Under the pieces are notes generated by a model that was given only the letters and a program-made list of their open reading frames with translations, was not told the origin of the DNA and made no database searches. Of a stretch of 64,000 nucleotides of DNA, positions 1 to 8,476 are shown in pieces. The stretch's first letter is position 1; each line of letters begins with the position of its first letter. Source of the stretch: an uncultured Ruminococcus sp. Its GTDB lineage: Bacteria > Bacillota > Clostridia > Oscillospirales > Acutalibacteraceae. The position numbers and the translations under genes were made by a program. Where the stretch lies: positions 22,875 to 86,874 of the forward strand of contig CATXZD010000013.1 in NCBI GenBank assembly GCA_958403905.1. The letters run 5' to 3'.

Positions 1-1
1 C

Positions 2-163
2 AGACTGGCAAGAAAAAATATGCATTTTTCCAACAACCCGTCTGTAGTTATGCTTTCTTATATGTTTATTTCCGAAATTGAGTTGATGAATATAGTCAGC
101 CTGATTGAGGGAGTAAGATATAATCTTGATACTAAATTAATACAGTCATTGCTTATCTACTGA
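2..163 (+). CDS. ntpC: V/A-type ATP synthase subunit C, 3' end only
   Basis: The window opens inside this gene. An open frame from base 2 to the stop at 161-163 encodes the last 53 residues. They include a segment like the C-terminal helix of the central-stalk socket subunit (AC39/d family), where a run of hydrophobic and acidic residues around ISEIELMNIVSLIEG matches the usual 'KE-EIRN-R-I' region. Subunit C joins the rotor ring to the D/F axle. The next gene, subunit I, begins 34 bases downstream, which supports the assignment. The start and most of the protein lie outside the window. The family call rests mainly on context and on this short tail. Confidence 0.8.
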   Translation, partial: RLARKNMHFSNNPSVVMLSYMFISEIELMNIVSLIEGVRYNLDTKLIQSLLIY

Positions 164-197
164 TTAAGCTTGGCTCTTATAAAGAGGTGATTTTAAC

Positions 198-2132
198 TTG
201 GCTGTATCAACCATGCAGGCCGTAAACGTCATCGGTGTTATTGACGACATTGACGACGTTATATCGGTTCTTGGTGAATCGGGTGTGTTCCATCCCGACG
301 ATGTTCCTGCTTTTTACAGCGACACAAAGAATTTTACACACCTGCAAACAAAAAACATCTACGCTGAACCGCTGACTGACCTTAAAGCGTCAATAGGACT
401 TGCAAAGCGCAAGTTCCCTTTGGTTGACGTAAGCGACTTTAACCCAAGCTTTAAGGAAATGGAAATTTTTGCAAATAACACCGCAAAAGAAATTAACGCT
501 CTCGTAGATGACAGGGAGTTTATAGCCGAACAACTGCTTGAAGCAAAAGAAAGCCTTAATGACACAAAGCATTTTGTCGGACTCGGTGTTGAAACCGAAA
601 AGCTTTTGACGCTAAAGTATCTTAAAACTCGTTTTGGCAGACTTCCAAAGGAAAGCTACGAAAAGCTTTCCGCCTACAAGGACAATCCGTATGTTGACTT
701 CACAATATGCACCGAAGAAAAATCGCATTACTGGGGCGTTTACTTTGCCCCTGTTGATAATTGCAGTGAAATCGACAGGATTTTTTCCGGACTTTACTTT
801 GAAAAATGTGACGTTTTAGGCGTAAACGACACCCCCAGGGTTCATCTTCAAAAGCTTCAGGAGCTTGTTCCAAAACTTGAAGAAAAACTTGCTCAATCAC
901 AAAAAAGGCTTGACAGCTATCTTGATATGCATTCCGAACGTATAACAAGGTATCTTTCAAAACTTGAAGAGCTTTATCTTTACGCCAGAATACGCACAAA
1001 GGCACTGCAATATAACAGAAGCTTTATCATAGTAGGCTGGGTTCCTACGGAATTTGCAAAGCCGCTTAAACGCAGACTGAAAAAAATCAGCAGTGTAAGC
1101 ATAGAATTTACAGATGCTAAAAAAGAGATTGAAAAATCTCCGCCGGTTAAACTCAAAAACTGCTTCCTTGCAAAGCCGTTTGAGTTTTACACAGAAATGT
1201 ACGGTGTTCCCAAATACAACGAAATTGACCCGACGCTGTTTATTGCAATCACATATATAATCATATTCGGCATAATGTTTGCCGACCTCGGACAGGGAAT
1301 TTGCGTGTCCATAGTAGGTTTATTTATGTGGAAGCTGAAAAAGATGAAGATTGGCAAAATCCTATTCCCCTGCGGAATTTCATCAGCATTTTTCGGCACT
1401 GTATTTGGCAGCTTCTTCGGATTTGAAGACGCGCTCAATCCGCTGTACAAGGCACTGTTCGGACTTGATGAAAAACCGATTAACGTTATGCAGTCGCAGT
1501 CAATCATTATGATACTGCTTTCAGCCGTCGGCATTGGCATAATGCTTGTAATTGTTGCAATGTGCCTGAACGTTTACAGCTCCATAAAGCAAGGCGACAT
1601 AGGCAAAGCGCTGTTTGGTTCAAGCGGTGTCGCAGGCATAATATTCTATGGCGCTGTTGTTTTCGGTGTTACAGGACAGCTTGCACTTGGGATTAATGTA
1701 TTAACTCTTCCGTATATTATCGGATTGATTGTTGTTCCCTATCTGCTTATCTTCTTCGGCGAACCGCTCGGGTTGCTGATTACGGGTGAACAAGACTGGA
1801 AGCCCGAAAGCTGGGGCGGATATATTATGGAGCATTTGATTGAGTCAATCGAATTTTTGCTTGAATACGTTACCAACACCGTCAGCTTCTTAAGAGTAGG
1901 CGCATTTGTACTTGTTCACGCAGGTATGATGATGGTTGTCTTTGTACTTGCAGAAACAGCAGGTCCTATTGCATACTGGCCTGTTGTTGTATTCGGAAAT
2001 GTGTTTGTTATGGTTCTTGAGGCTTTGCTTGTTGCAATTCAGGTGCTTCGTCTTGAATATTACGAAATGTTCAGTCGTTTCTACTCGGGCGAAGGCAGAC
2101 CTTATGAGCCTGTAAGATTAAATATTGATTAA
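198..2132 (+). CDS. ntpI: V/A-type ATP synthase subunit I (membrane stator, a subunit)
   Basis: 644 residues, the normal length for the stator subunit. The N-terminal half (to about residue 330) is soluble, charged and partly coiled coil. The C-terminal half has seven to eight membrane helices from about residue 350, and includes a late helix with the conserved arginine context VSFLRVGAFVL, which faces the rotor ring and is essential for ion transfer. It forms the ion half-channels and anchors the peripheral stalks. The start is a TTG at 198 with a GAGGTG ribosome binding site 8 bases upstream; an ATG at 213 is a weaker alternative. It sits between subunits C and K in the operon. Confidence 0.95.
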   Translation: MAVSTMQAVNVIGVIDDIDDVISVLGESGVFHPDDVPAFYSDTKNFTHLQTKNIYAEPLTDLKASIGLAKRKFPLVDVSDFNPSFKEMEIFANNTAKEINALVDDREFIAEQLLEAKESLNDTKHFVGLGVETEKLLTLKYLKTRFGRLPKESYEKLSAYKDNPYVDFTICTEEKSHYWGVYFAPVDNCSEIDRIFSGLYFEKCDVLGVNDTPRVHLQKLQELVPKLEEKLAQSQKRLDSYLDMHSERITRYLSKLEELYLYARIRTKALQYNRSFIIVGWVPTEFAKPLKRRLKKISSVSIEFTDAKKEIEKSPPVKLKNCFLAKPFEFYTEMYGVPKYNEIDPTLFIAITYIIIFGIMFADLGQGICVSIVGLFMWKLKKMKIGKILFPCGISSAFFGTVFGSFFGFEDALNPLYKALFGLDEKPINVMQSQSIIMILLSAVGIGIMLVIVAMCLNVYSSIKQGDIGKALFGSSGVAGIIFYGAVVFGVTGQLALGINVLTLPYIIGLIVVPYLLIFFGEPLGLLITGEQDWKPESWGGYIMEHLIESIEFLLEYVTNTVSFLRVGAFVLVHAGMMMVVFVLAETAGPIAYWPVVVFGNVFVMVLEALLVAIQVLRLEYYEMFSRFYSGEGRPYEPVRLNID

Positions 2133-2150
2133 TTTTTGGAGGTAAAGATT

Positions 2151-2579
2151 ATGTTATTCAATTTAATTATGTTAGCTGTACCCGTAGTATTTCTTATGGC
2201 ATCTGCAATTCTTGCAGTTAAGGCATTTGAAAAAGGCAAAAACAAAAAGAAAACCGTATTAACTCAGATTTTCTCATTTGCCGCTGTATTTGCTTTCTGT
2301 ATGATCTGCCCGATGGTTGCAAGCGCTGCAACAGGCGATGCAGCTGCTGCCGCATCAAGCGGTATGGCTGACGGTCTTGCATATATCGGCGCTGCTCTTG
2401 CAACAGGTCTTTCATGTATCGGCGGCGGTATTGCCGTAGGCAACGCTGCTCCTGCCGCAATCGGCGCTACAAGTGAGGATCCTAAGGCATTCGGTAAGGC
2501 TATCATCTTTGTTGTACTCGGCGAAGGTATTGCTATTTACGGTATGCTCGTTTCTATCCTTCTTATCTTTGCAAGATAA
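2151..2579 (+). CDS. ntpK: V/A-type ATP synthase subunit K (proteolipid, c subunit)
   Basis: 142 residues. The C-terminal part (about 65-142) is a glycine- and alanine-rich helical hairpin with the ion-binding carboxylate in GEGIAIYG. The N-terminal part has a membrane helix (1-26), a lysine-rich loop (KGKNKKK) and a second helix ending in an ASAAT motif that resembles a signal-peptide cleavage site. It forms the rotor ring that carries ions. The ATG at 2151 was chosen because GGAGG lies 8 bases upstream; an in-frame TTG at 2136 overlaps that site and is unlikely. The glutamine-rich pattern of the Enterococcus sodium-binding NtpK is not seen, so ion specificity cannot be read. Confidence 0.95.
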   Translation: MLFNLIMLAVPVVFLMASAILAVKAFEKGKNKKKTVLTQIFSFAAVFAFCMICPMVASAATGDAAAAASSGMADGLAYIGAALATGLSCIGGGIAVGNAAPAAIGATSEDPKAFGKAIIFVVLGEGIAIYGMLVSILLIFAR

Positions 2580-2617
2580 GTTACGAAACACTGTATTTCA
2601 TAAAGGATTGATACATT

Positions 2618-2926
2618 ATGAAATTTTTTCTTATAAGTGATAATGTTGATACAAAAATGGGAATGCGTTTTGCAGGCATAGAAGGCGTTGTTGTTCACGA
2701 AAAAGAGGACGTACGCCGTGAGCTTACAAACGCAATGAACAGAGAGGATATTGCCGTTATTTTAATGACGGAGCACCTTGTTTCTCTCTGTCCGGACCTT
2801 GTATATGAGCTTAAATTAAACCGAAAGCAGCCGCTTATTGTTGAAATTCCCGACCGTCACGGCAACGGAAGAACAAAAGACAGTATTACAAAATACGTTC
2901 AGGACGCTATCGGAGTTAAGCTCTGA
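2618..2926 (+). CDS. ntpG: V/A-type ATP synthase subunit F
   Basis: 102 residues, the usual size for the small Rossmann-like rotor subunit that binds subunit D in the central stalk. Features that fit are the early 'SDNVDTKMGMRFAGIEGV' segment, the internal 'DIAVILMTEHLV' strand and the late 'PLIVEIPD' strand followed by a short helix. It lies between subunits K and E, with 38 and 35 base gaps. An AAAGGA ribosome binding site precedes the ATG. It probably helps couple ATP hydrolysis to rotation. The gene name follows Enterococcus usage, where ntpG encodes subunit F. Confidence 0.9.
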   Translation: MKFFLISDNVDTKMGMRFAGIEGVVVHEKEDVRRELTNAMNREDIAVILMTEHLVSLCPDLVYELKLNRKQPLIVEIPDRHGNGRTKDSITKYVQDAIGVKL

Positions 2927-2961
2927 TTATCGCTAATTGATTTGCTAAAGAGGTTATATAT

Positions 2962-3555
2962 ATGAACAAAACCGCAAAAACGGATAACTTTCTTAAGGCC
3001 ATTAAAAAATACGCTGACCAGCAGCGCAACGCAATGCGTACCGAGGTTGAGCAGTTAAAAGAGGAAAAAATCAAAGAAGCCGAAATCAAGGCGAAGTATG
3101 ACAGTGAAAAGCTTATCAAGGATAAGCTTGAAGCAAAGCGCAATGAAGAAACCTCAAAAATTGCAAAGCTCACACAGGAAGGTCAGAAGAAACTCTTTCT
3201 TAAAAGAGCCGAAATGACCGACAGCGTGTTTAGAAAAGCAGAAGAAAAGCTGATTGAATACACAAAAACAGCCGAATACTCCGAAAAGCTTTTGGAAAGC
3301 GCAAAAAATATTGCCGCTCTTTTCGGCAACGAAAGCTGTACCCTTTACGTAAACGACAAGGATATGAACTTTGCCGATAAACTCAAATCGCTTTTTGACT
3401 GCGAAACAGATGTTTGCACCGATAAAACAATTAAAATCGGCGGATTAAAGGGCTACTGCAAATCGTTAAGCATTGTGGCTGACGAAACCCTTGACAGCAA
3501 GCTCGGTGCACAGAGAGAATGGTTTATCGAAAATTCAGGACTCAGCGTGCTTTGA
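2962..3555 (+). CDS. ntpE: V/A-type ATP synthase subunit E (peripheral stalk)
   Basis: 197 residues. The first half (about 20-115) is a long, highly charged helix rich in Lys, Glu and Gln, as in peripheral stalk subunits. The C-terminal half folds into a globular domain that attaches to the A3B3 head and shows the 'KTIKIGGLKGYCKS' segment of this family. It stops the head turning with the rotor. The ATG at 2962 follows a modest AAGAGG site. Its usual partner, subunit G/H, is not in the window and is probably upstream of the partial subunit C gene. Confidence 0.88.
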   Translation: MNKTAKTDNFLKAIKKYADQQRNAMRTEVEQLKEEKIKEAEIKAKYDSEKLIKDKLEAKRNEETSKIAKLTQEGQKKLFLKRAEMTDSVFRKAEEKLIEYTKTAEYSEKLLESAKNIAALFGNESCTLYVNDKDMNFADKLKSLFDCETDVCTDKTIKIGGLKGYCKSLSIVADETLDSKLGAQREWFIENSGLSVL

Positions 3556-3606
3556 TTTTCACACTATTTAAACTGTTAATTTCAACCGAAAGAGATGGTA
3601 ATATAA

Positions 3607-5364
3607 ATGGAAAACAACAATGTTATATACGGAATTAACGGTCCTGTTGTCACCGTAAAGCAAGCCGACTGCTTTGAGATGATGGAAATGGTACACGTTG
3701 GAGAGCAAAATCTTGTCGGCGAGGTTATCGGAATCACCGATGATTTTACTACCATTCAGGTTTACGAAGAAACAACAGGTCTTAAACCCGGTGACCCTGT
3801 CAGAGGTACGGGAGCACCAATGAACGTTCTTTTGGGACCGGGCATTATTGATAATATTTTTGACGGCATAGAACGTCCTCTAAAGGCTATTGAAGAAAAG
3901 TCAGGTGCATTCATCAACCGCGGAGCTTCCGTTTCTTCACTTGATGAAAACAAGCTTTGGAATGTCACAATAAAAGTAAAGGTCGGCGACAGACTTGAAG
4001 GCGGACAGATTTACGCTACCCTGCCCGAAACTCCGATTATTGAGCACAGACTTATGCTGCATCCCGAGCTTTCGGGCGTTGTAACAAAGGTTATGCCTGA
4101 CGGCGACTATAAGCTTTTTGATACGATAGTTGTAATAAAAGACGACAAAGGTATTGAACACAACCTCTGTCTGTGTCAAAAATGGCCTATCAGAACCTCA
4201 CGTCCTGTAAAGAACCGCCTTACTTCTTCTGTTCCGCTTATAACGGGTCAGCGTGTAATTGACACTCTCTTCCCGATTGCAAAGGGCGGTACAGCCGCAA
4301 TTCCGGGCGGATTCGGAACAGGAAAAACAATGACTCAGCACCAGCTTGCAAAGTGGTGCGACGCCGATATTATTATTTACGTCGGATGCGGTGAGCGCGG
4401 CAACGAGATGAGTCAGGTGCTTGAGGAGTTTTCAGAGCTTATCGACCCCAAATCTCAGCGCCCTATGACCGACAGAACAGTACTTATTGCAAACACATCA
4501 AATATGCCCGTAGCCGCCAGAGAGGCTTCTATTTACACAGGTATAACGCTCGGCGAATACTACAGAGATATGGGCTATCATGTTGCTATGATGGCTGACT
4601 CAACCTCACGTTGGGCTGAGGCACTGCGTGAAATTTCGGGCAGACTTGAAGAAATGCCTGCCGAAGAAGGCTTTCCTGCTTATCTTCCCTCTCGTCTTGC
4701 CGAGTTCTACGAAAGAGGCGGACGTGCAGACGTATTAAGCGGCGGCGAAGGCTCGGTAACGCTTATCGGTGCAGTTTCTCCGCAGGGCTCCGACTTTTCA
4801 GAGCCTGTTACTCAGAACACGAAGCGCTTTACCCGCTGTTTCTGGGCGCTTGACAAGTCGCTTGCGTATGCAAGACACTATCCTGCTATCAACTGGATGC
4901 AAAGCTACAGCGAATATTTCAACGACCTTGACCCGTGGTTCAAGAAAAATCTGGGTGATGACTTTGTTGAATACCGCAACAGAACAAGCGCGCTTTTGCA
5001 GGAAGAAAGCTCGCTTATGGAAATCGTAAAGCTTATCGGCTCTGACGTTCTTCCCGATGACCAAAAGCTTGTAATTGAAACTGCAAGAGTAATAAGAGTA
5101 GGATTTTTACAGCAGAACGCTTTCCACGCTGACGATACATTTGTTCCGCTTGAAAAGCAGAAGCTTATGATGAAAACAATACTTCACCTCTATAAGAAAG
5201 CTAAGGAAATTGTTGCAAAAGAAATTCCGCTGTCAAAGGTTCTTAATCTGGGACTGTTTGACAAGCTGACAAAGATGAAGTATGACATTCCGAACAGCAA
5301 GCCTGAAATGTTTGACGATTACATCAAAGAAATTGACGAGAAGCTTGCTTCACTATTGAAATAA
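3607..5364 (+). CDS. ntpA: V/A-type ATP synthase catalytic subunit A
   Basis: 585 residues, full length. The Walker A loop PGGFGTGKT is at about residues 233-241, followed by the catalytic glutamate region GERGNEM and the Walker B area 'HVAMMADSTSRWAEALREISGR'-type motif near residues 325-345. The non-homologous region typical of A subunits lies between residues 110 and 190. It hydrolyses or makes ATP at the A/B interface of the cytoplasmic head. The ATG at 3607 follows AAAGAGATGG. It is followed after 15 bases by subunit B, which fits co-translation. Confidence 0.97.
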   Translation: MENNNVIYGINGPVVTVKQADCFEMMEMVHVGEQNLVGEVIGITDDFTTIQVYEETTGLKPGDPVRGTGAPMNVLLGPGIIDNIFDGIERPLKAIEEKSGAFINRGASVSSLDENKLWNVTIKVKVGDRLEGGQIYATLPETPIIEHRLMLHPELSGVVTKVMPDGDYKLFDTIVVIKDDKGIEHNLCLCQKWPIRTSRPVKNRLTSSVPLITGQRVIDTLFPIAKGGTAAIPGGFGTGKTMTQHQLAKWCDADIIIYVGCGERGNEMSQVLEEFSELIDPKSQRPMTDRTVLIANTSNMPVAAREASIYTGITLGEYYRDMGYHVAMMADSTSRWAEALREISGRLEEMPAEEGFPAYLPSRLAEFYERGGRADVLSGGEGSVTLIGAVSPQGSDFSEPVTQNTKRFTRCFWALDKSLAYARHYPAINWMQSYSEYFNDLDPWFKKNLGDDFVEYRNRTSALLQEESSLMEIVKLIGSDVLPDDQKLVIETARVIRVGFLQQNAFHADDTFVPLEKQKLMMKTILHLYKKAKEIVAKEIPLSKVLNLGLFDKLTKMKYDIPNSKPEMFDDYIKEIDEKLASLLK

Positions 5365-5379
5365 GGGGGAAACGCACAA

Positions 5380-6753
5380 ATGATAATAAATTATGTAGGC
5401 GTAAAGGAAATCAACGGTTCGCTTATCGTAATGGACGGCGTTAAAGGCGTTTCCAATGAAGAAATTGTTGACATCCGCCTTGAAAACGGAACAACCCGTC
5501 AGGGACGTGTTGTTCAGATTGAGGGCGAAAGAATTGTTGTTCAGGTTTTTGAGGGCACAAGAAGAATCAGCCTTAAAAACACAAGAACTACTCTTACGGG
5601 ACGTCCTATGGAAATGCCGCTCTCACCAGAAATTATCGGACGTGTACTTGACGGAGCAGGCAGACCCATTGACGGACTGGGCGATATTTTTCCTGTCAAG
5701 CGTGAAAACATCAACGGTACGCCGATTAATCCTGTTTCACGTGTTTACCCGAAAAACTACATCAATACGGGCATTTCAACAATCGACACACTTATGACTC
5801 TTATCAGAGGTCAGAAGCTCCCGATTTTTTCGGGCACAGGTATGACGCATAATGATTTAGCGGTACAAATTGTTCGTCAGGCTAAAATCAGCGGTGCCGA
5901 CAGCACAAACTTCGGTGTTGTTTTTGCCGCAATGGGCGTTCAGAAGGACGTTGCCGAATACTTTAGAAAAAGCTTTGAAGAAAGCGGAGTTCTTTCAAGA
6001 GTTGTAATGCTCCTAAACCTTTCAAACGACCCGATTATCGAAAGAACCTTAACACCGAGATGTGCGCTTACAATTGCAGAATACCTTGCATTTGAGCTTG
6101 ATATGCACATTCTTGTAATTATGACTGATATGACCTCCTATGCCGAGGCTCTGCGTGAGTTTTCCTCGTCAAAGGGTGAAATTCCCGGACGTAAGGGTTA
6201 TCCCGGTTACCTTTACTCTGACCTTGCTTCTCTTTATGAACGTGCAGGTATGATTAAGGGTCATCCCGGTTCGGTAACACAGATTCCGATTCTTACAATG
6301 CCTAACGACGACATCACTCATCCTATTCCTGACCTTACAGGATATATCACGGAGGGGCAGATAGTTCTTGACCGTTCATTGCAGGGACAGGGACTTTATC
6401 CGCCTGTCAGCGTTCTTCCATCGCTTTCACGTCTTATGAAGGACGGTATCGGCGACGGCTACACAAGAAGCGATCATCCGTCGCTTGCAAACCAGCTTTT
6501 TGCATCTTACGCAAAGGTTATTGACGCAAGATCGCTTGCATCTGTTATCGGCGAAGAAGAGCTATCTCCCACCGACAAGAAGTACATTGAGTTTGGCAAG
6601 CTGTTTGAGGCTAAGTTTGTAAATCAGGGCTTTAACGAAAACAGAAGCATCGAACAGAGCCTTGACCTTGGATGGGAATTGCTTTCAACTCTCCCGAGGG
6701 AAGAGCTTGACCGTGTTGATGACGCTATACTTGACAAGTACTACAACGGCTGA
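5380..6753 (+). CDS. ntpB: V/A-type ATP synthase regulatory subunit B
   Basis: 457 residues. It has the B-subunit fold but no canonical Walker A; the loop position reads FSGTGMTHND, as in other non-catalytic B subunits. The conserved MTDMTSYAEALRE and 'GRKGYPGYLYSDLASLYERAG' regions are present. It alternates with subunit A in the hexameric head and contributes the arginine finger. A strong AAGGGGG ribosome binding site precedes the ATG at 5380. It lies directly upstream of subunit D. Confidence 0.97.
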   Translation: MIINYVGVKEINGSLIVMDGVKGVSNEEIVDIRLENGTTRQGRVVQIEGERIVVQVFEGTRRISLKNTRTTLTGRPMEMPLSPEIIGRVLDGAGRPIDGLGDIFPVKRENINGTPINPVSRVYPKNYINTGISTIDTLMTLIRGQKLPIFSGTGMTHNDLAVQIVRQAKISGADSTNFGVVFAAMGVQKDVAEYFRKSFEESGVLSRVVMLLNLSNDPIIERTLTPRCALTIAEYLAFELDMHILVIMTDMTSYAEALREFSSSKGEIPGRKGYPGYLYSDLASLYERAGMIKGHPGSVTQIPILTMPNDDITHPIPDLTGYITEGQIVLDRSLQGQGLYPPVSVLPSLSRLMKDGIGDGYTRSDHPSLANQLFASYAKVIDARSLASVIGEEELSPTDKKYIEFGKLFEAKFVNQGFNENRSIEQSLDLGWELLSTLPREELDRVDDAILDKYYNG

Positions 6754-6778
6754 GCAGTAAGGAAAGGAGTACACGTGT

Positions 6779-7444
6779 ATGGCAGTACAGGCAGTACCTA
6801 CCAAGGGTAATCTGATTAATACCAAAAAATCGCTTATTCTTGCAAAAACGGGATATGAACTGCTCGACAGAAAGCGCAACATTCTCATACGAGAGATGAT
6901 GACTTTGATTGACCACGCAAACGCCATTCAGCAGAAGATTGACAGAGCTTATGAGGAGGCATACATTGCTTTGCAGACAGCCAACGTAACAAACGGCTTT
7001 TGCGAAGACATTTCAAACTCTATTCCCTATGAGGACAGCTTAAAGCTTGACTCTCGAAGCGTTATGGGCGTTGAAATCCCGATTCTCACAATAAGCGAAC
7101 ACGAGCAGCATGACTTTCTTCACTACGGACTGAGAACAACAAATTCTGCAATTGACAAGGTTTATACAAAATTCTCAGAGGTTAAATACCTCACCGTAGA
7201 GCTTGCCGAAATTGAAAACAGCGTTTACAGGCTTGCCGATTCAATCAAGAAAACGCAGAAGCGTGCAAACGCTCTGAAAAATATTATGATTCCCAAGTTT
7301 GAAGAAACGGTAAAGTTTATTTCCGACGCGCTTGACGAAAAAGACAGAGAAGAATTCAGCCGTCTTAAAGTAATCAAGAAGAAAAAGCAGAAAGACGCTG
7401 CTTTTAAAAAGGCTAAGGAAGAAAATCAGGAACAATCGGCTTAA
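6779..7444 (+). CDS. ntpD: V/A-type ATP synthase subunit D (central axle)
   Basis: 221 residues, the usual size. The N-terminal 'PTKGNLINTKKSLILAKTGYELLDRKR' region and the C-terminal region (about 140-200) form the two long helices of the rotor axle; the central part is a short globular loop. The last 25 residues are mostly Lys, Glu and Gln. It links the head to subunits F and C. The ATG at 6779 was chosen over a nearby out-of-frame GTG, with GGAAAGGAG 9 bases upstream. It is the last gene of the operon and is followed by a strong terminator. Confidence 0.95.
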   Translation: MAVQAVPTKGNLINTKKSLILAKTGYELLDRKRNILIREMMTLIDHANAIQQKIDRAYEEAYIALQTANVTNGFCEDISNSIPYEDSLKLDSRSVMGVEIPILTISEHEQHDFLHYGLRTTNSAIDKVYTKFSEVKYLTVELAEIENSVYRLADSIKKTQKRANALKNIMIPKFEETVKFISDALDEKDREEFSRLKVIKKKKQKDAAFKKAKEENQEQSA

Positions 7445-7470
7445 AAACACAGAAAAAAATTACTATTTTA

Positions 7471-7509
7471 ATAGAAAAACGGACATCATAATGATGTCCG
7501 TTTTTCTAT
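7471..7509 (+). terminator. Perfect bidirectional terminator after the V-ATPase operon
   Basis: A 19-base arm (7471-7489) is exactly complementary to 7491-7509 with one base between, so the practical loop is a few bases. The stem core is ACGGACATCAT. A-runs on the left and T-runs on the right give U-tracts in both directions, so it can end the rightward ATPase operon and the leftward gene at 7534. Confidence 0.9.
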
Positions 7510-7533
7510 ATATAACTTCTAAAATGATTGCCC

Positions 7534-7845
7534 TTATTTTTTATTCTTTCTGCCGTGCATTTTCTCGTCGTGGTTTATTCCCTTTACCTTGAACAAAATC
7601 AGGTAGCCTGCGATAAGTGCAAGAAAAGTTGTCTGGGTATAGAAAAGCGCATAGTCCTTACTGCTGAAATCAGTTGAGGTATGTTCCTTGAGCGAGCTGT
7701 CGGGTGATACTGTGTAGAGCGGAACGTATTTGTCGTCCTGCGACGAAATTACCGCTTCATCAACGCTTGACGCAGACGCTGTCAATGCAGTGCAGGAAAG
7801 CATAAAAGTTAAGCATATAAAAATTACAGATAAAGCTTTTTTCAT
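7534..7845 (-). CDS. Small secreted or membrane protein, unknown function
   Basis: 103 residues. An N-terminal signal peptide (MKKALSVIFICLTFMLS, cleavage probably after ASA near residue 25) is followed by about 40 extracellular residues. A single membrane helix (about 68-86, FLALIAGYLILF) precedes a basic cytoplasmic tail ending HGRKNKK. The topology suggests a type I single-span protein. I do not recognise a family. It has a CGGAG ribosome binding site, runs opposite to the ATPase operon and shares its terminator. Nothing links it to the ATPase functionally. Confidence 0.7.
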   Translation of the reverse strand: MKKALSVIFICLTFMLSCTALTASASSVDEAVISSQDDKYVPLYTVSPDSSLKEHTSTDFSSKDYALFYTQTTFLALIAGYLILFKVKGINHDEKMHGRKNKK

Positions 7846-7922
7846 CTATTAACAACTCCGAATAATTTATGTTATATGATTAAACATCAAGTACGCAAAA
7901 CTAGAATTTGAAGAATTAATCA

Positions 7923-8333
7923 TCACAAACATTTAACTTCCAATAATTTCTTTATATCCTCATATTGTTCTTGGCATATAACTCGATATTGTATCCATCC
8001 ACCATTGCCACAAGTATATTTTTTATCAATAACCTCTTGCGTATACTTTTTCATCTCATCATAAATTGTTTCATATTGCACATTCGTTAGTCTCATCATA
8101 ACTGTAAATGCACCATTTTCAGCAAAGATATTACAAATAAGCTTTTTCTTTTTATAATGTCCTATTCCCCAGCCATATTTATTTCCATAGGGGAAAATAA
8201 CTTTTTTCTCTGTATTAAATGCAGATACTAACCATTCATTGAGTAAAGAAAATCTTTCTGAATTTTCACCACAAAATCTTATCATTTCTTCTATGTTGGG
8301 TGTTTCTTGTTTATTGAGCATTCGTTCGTACAT
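7923..8333 (-). CDS. DUF3788-type protein
   Basis: 136 residues. The pattern 'ERMLNK...P', a central FPYGNKYGWGIGHYKKKKLIC and 'ENGAFTVMMRL' resembles the DUF3788 (YoaP-like) family of small cytoplasmic proteins of unknown function. No signal peptide or membrane segment is visible. The ATG at 8333 was chosen because GGAGG lies just upstream; an in-frame GTG at 8345 overlaps that site. It is monocistronic and more AT-rich than its neighbours. The family call is by motif memory only. Confidence 0.75.
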   Translation of the reverse strand: MYERMLNKQETPNIEEMIRFCGENSERFSLLNEWLVSAFNTEKKVIFPYGNKYGWGIGHYKKKKLICNIFAENGAFTVMMRLTNVQYETIYDEMKKYTQEVIDKKYTCGNGGWIQYRVICQEQYEDIKKLLEVKCL

Positions 8334-8433
8334 AAATACCTCCACAAATTCTCGTTTTGCTTATAAACATAGCTAACCGTATACCAAAATTATATCACAG
8401 TTAATTTCCGTATTCAACGATTTTTCAGCAATA

Positions 8434-8470
8434 AAATAACCGGCCACATAAAACTTGTGAACGGTTATTT
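8434..8470 (-). terminator. Terminator of the FAD/Rieske gene
   Basis: Arms AAATAACCG (8434-8442) and CGGTTATTT (8462-8470) pair, with further inner pairing CACA/TGTG. On the minus strand the stem is followed by a T-rich stretch. It lies 6 bases past the stop of the oxidoreductase at 8477. Confidence 0.75.
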
Positions 8471-8476
8471 GTGTAA

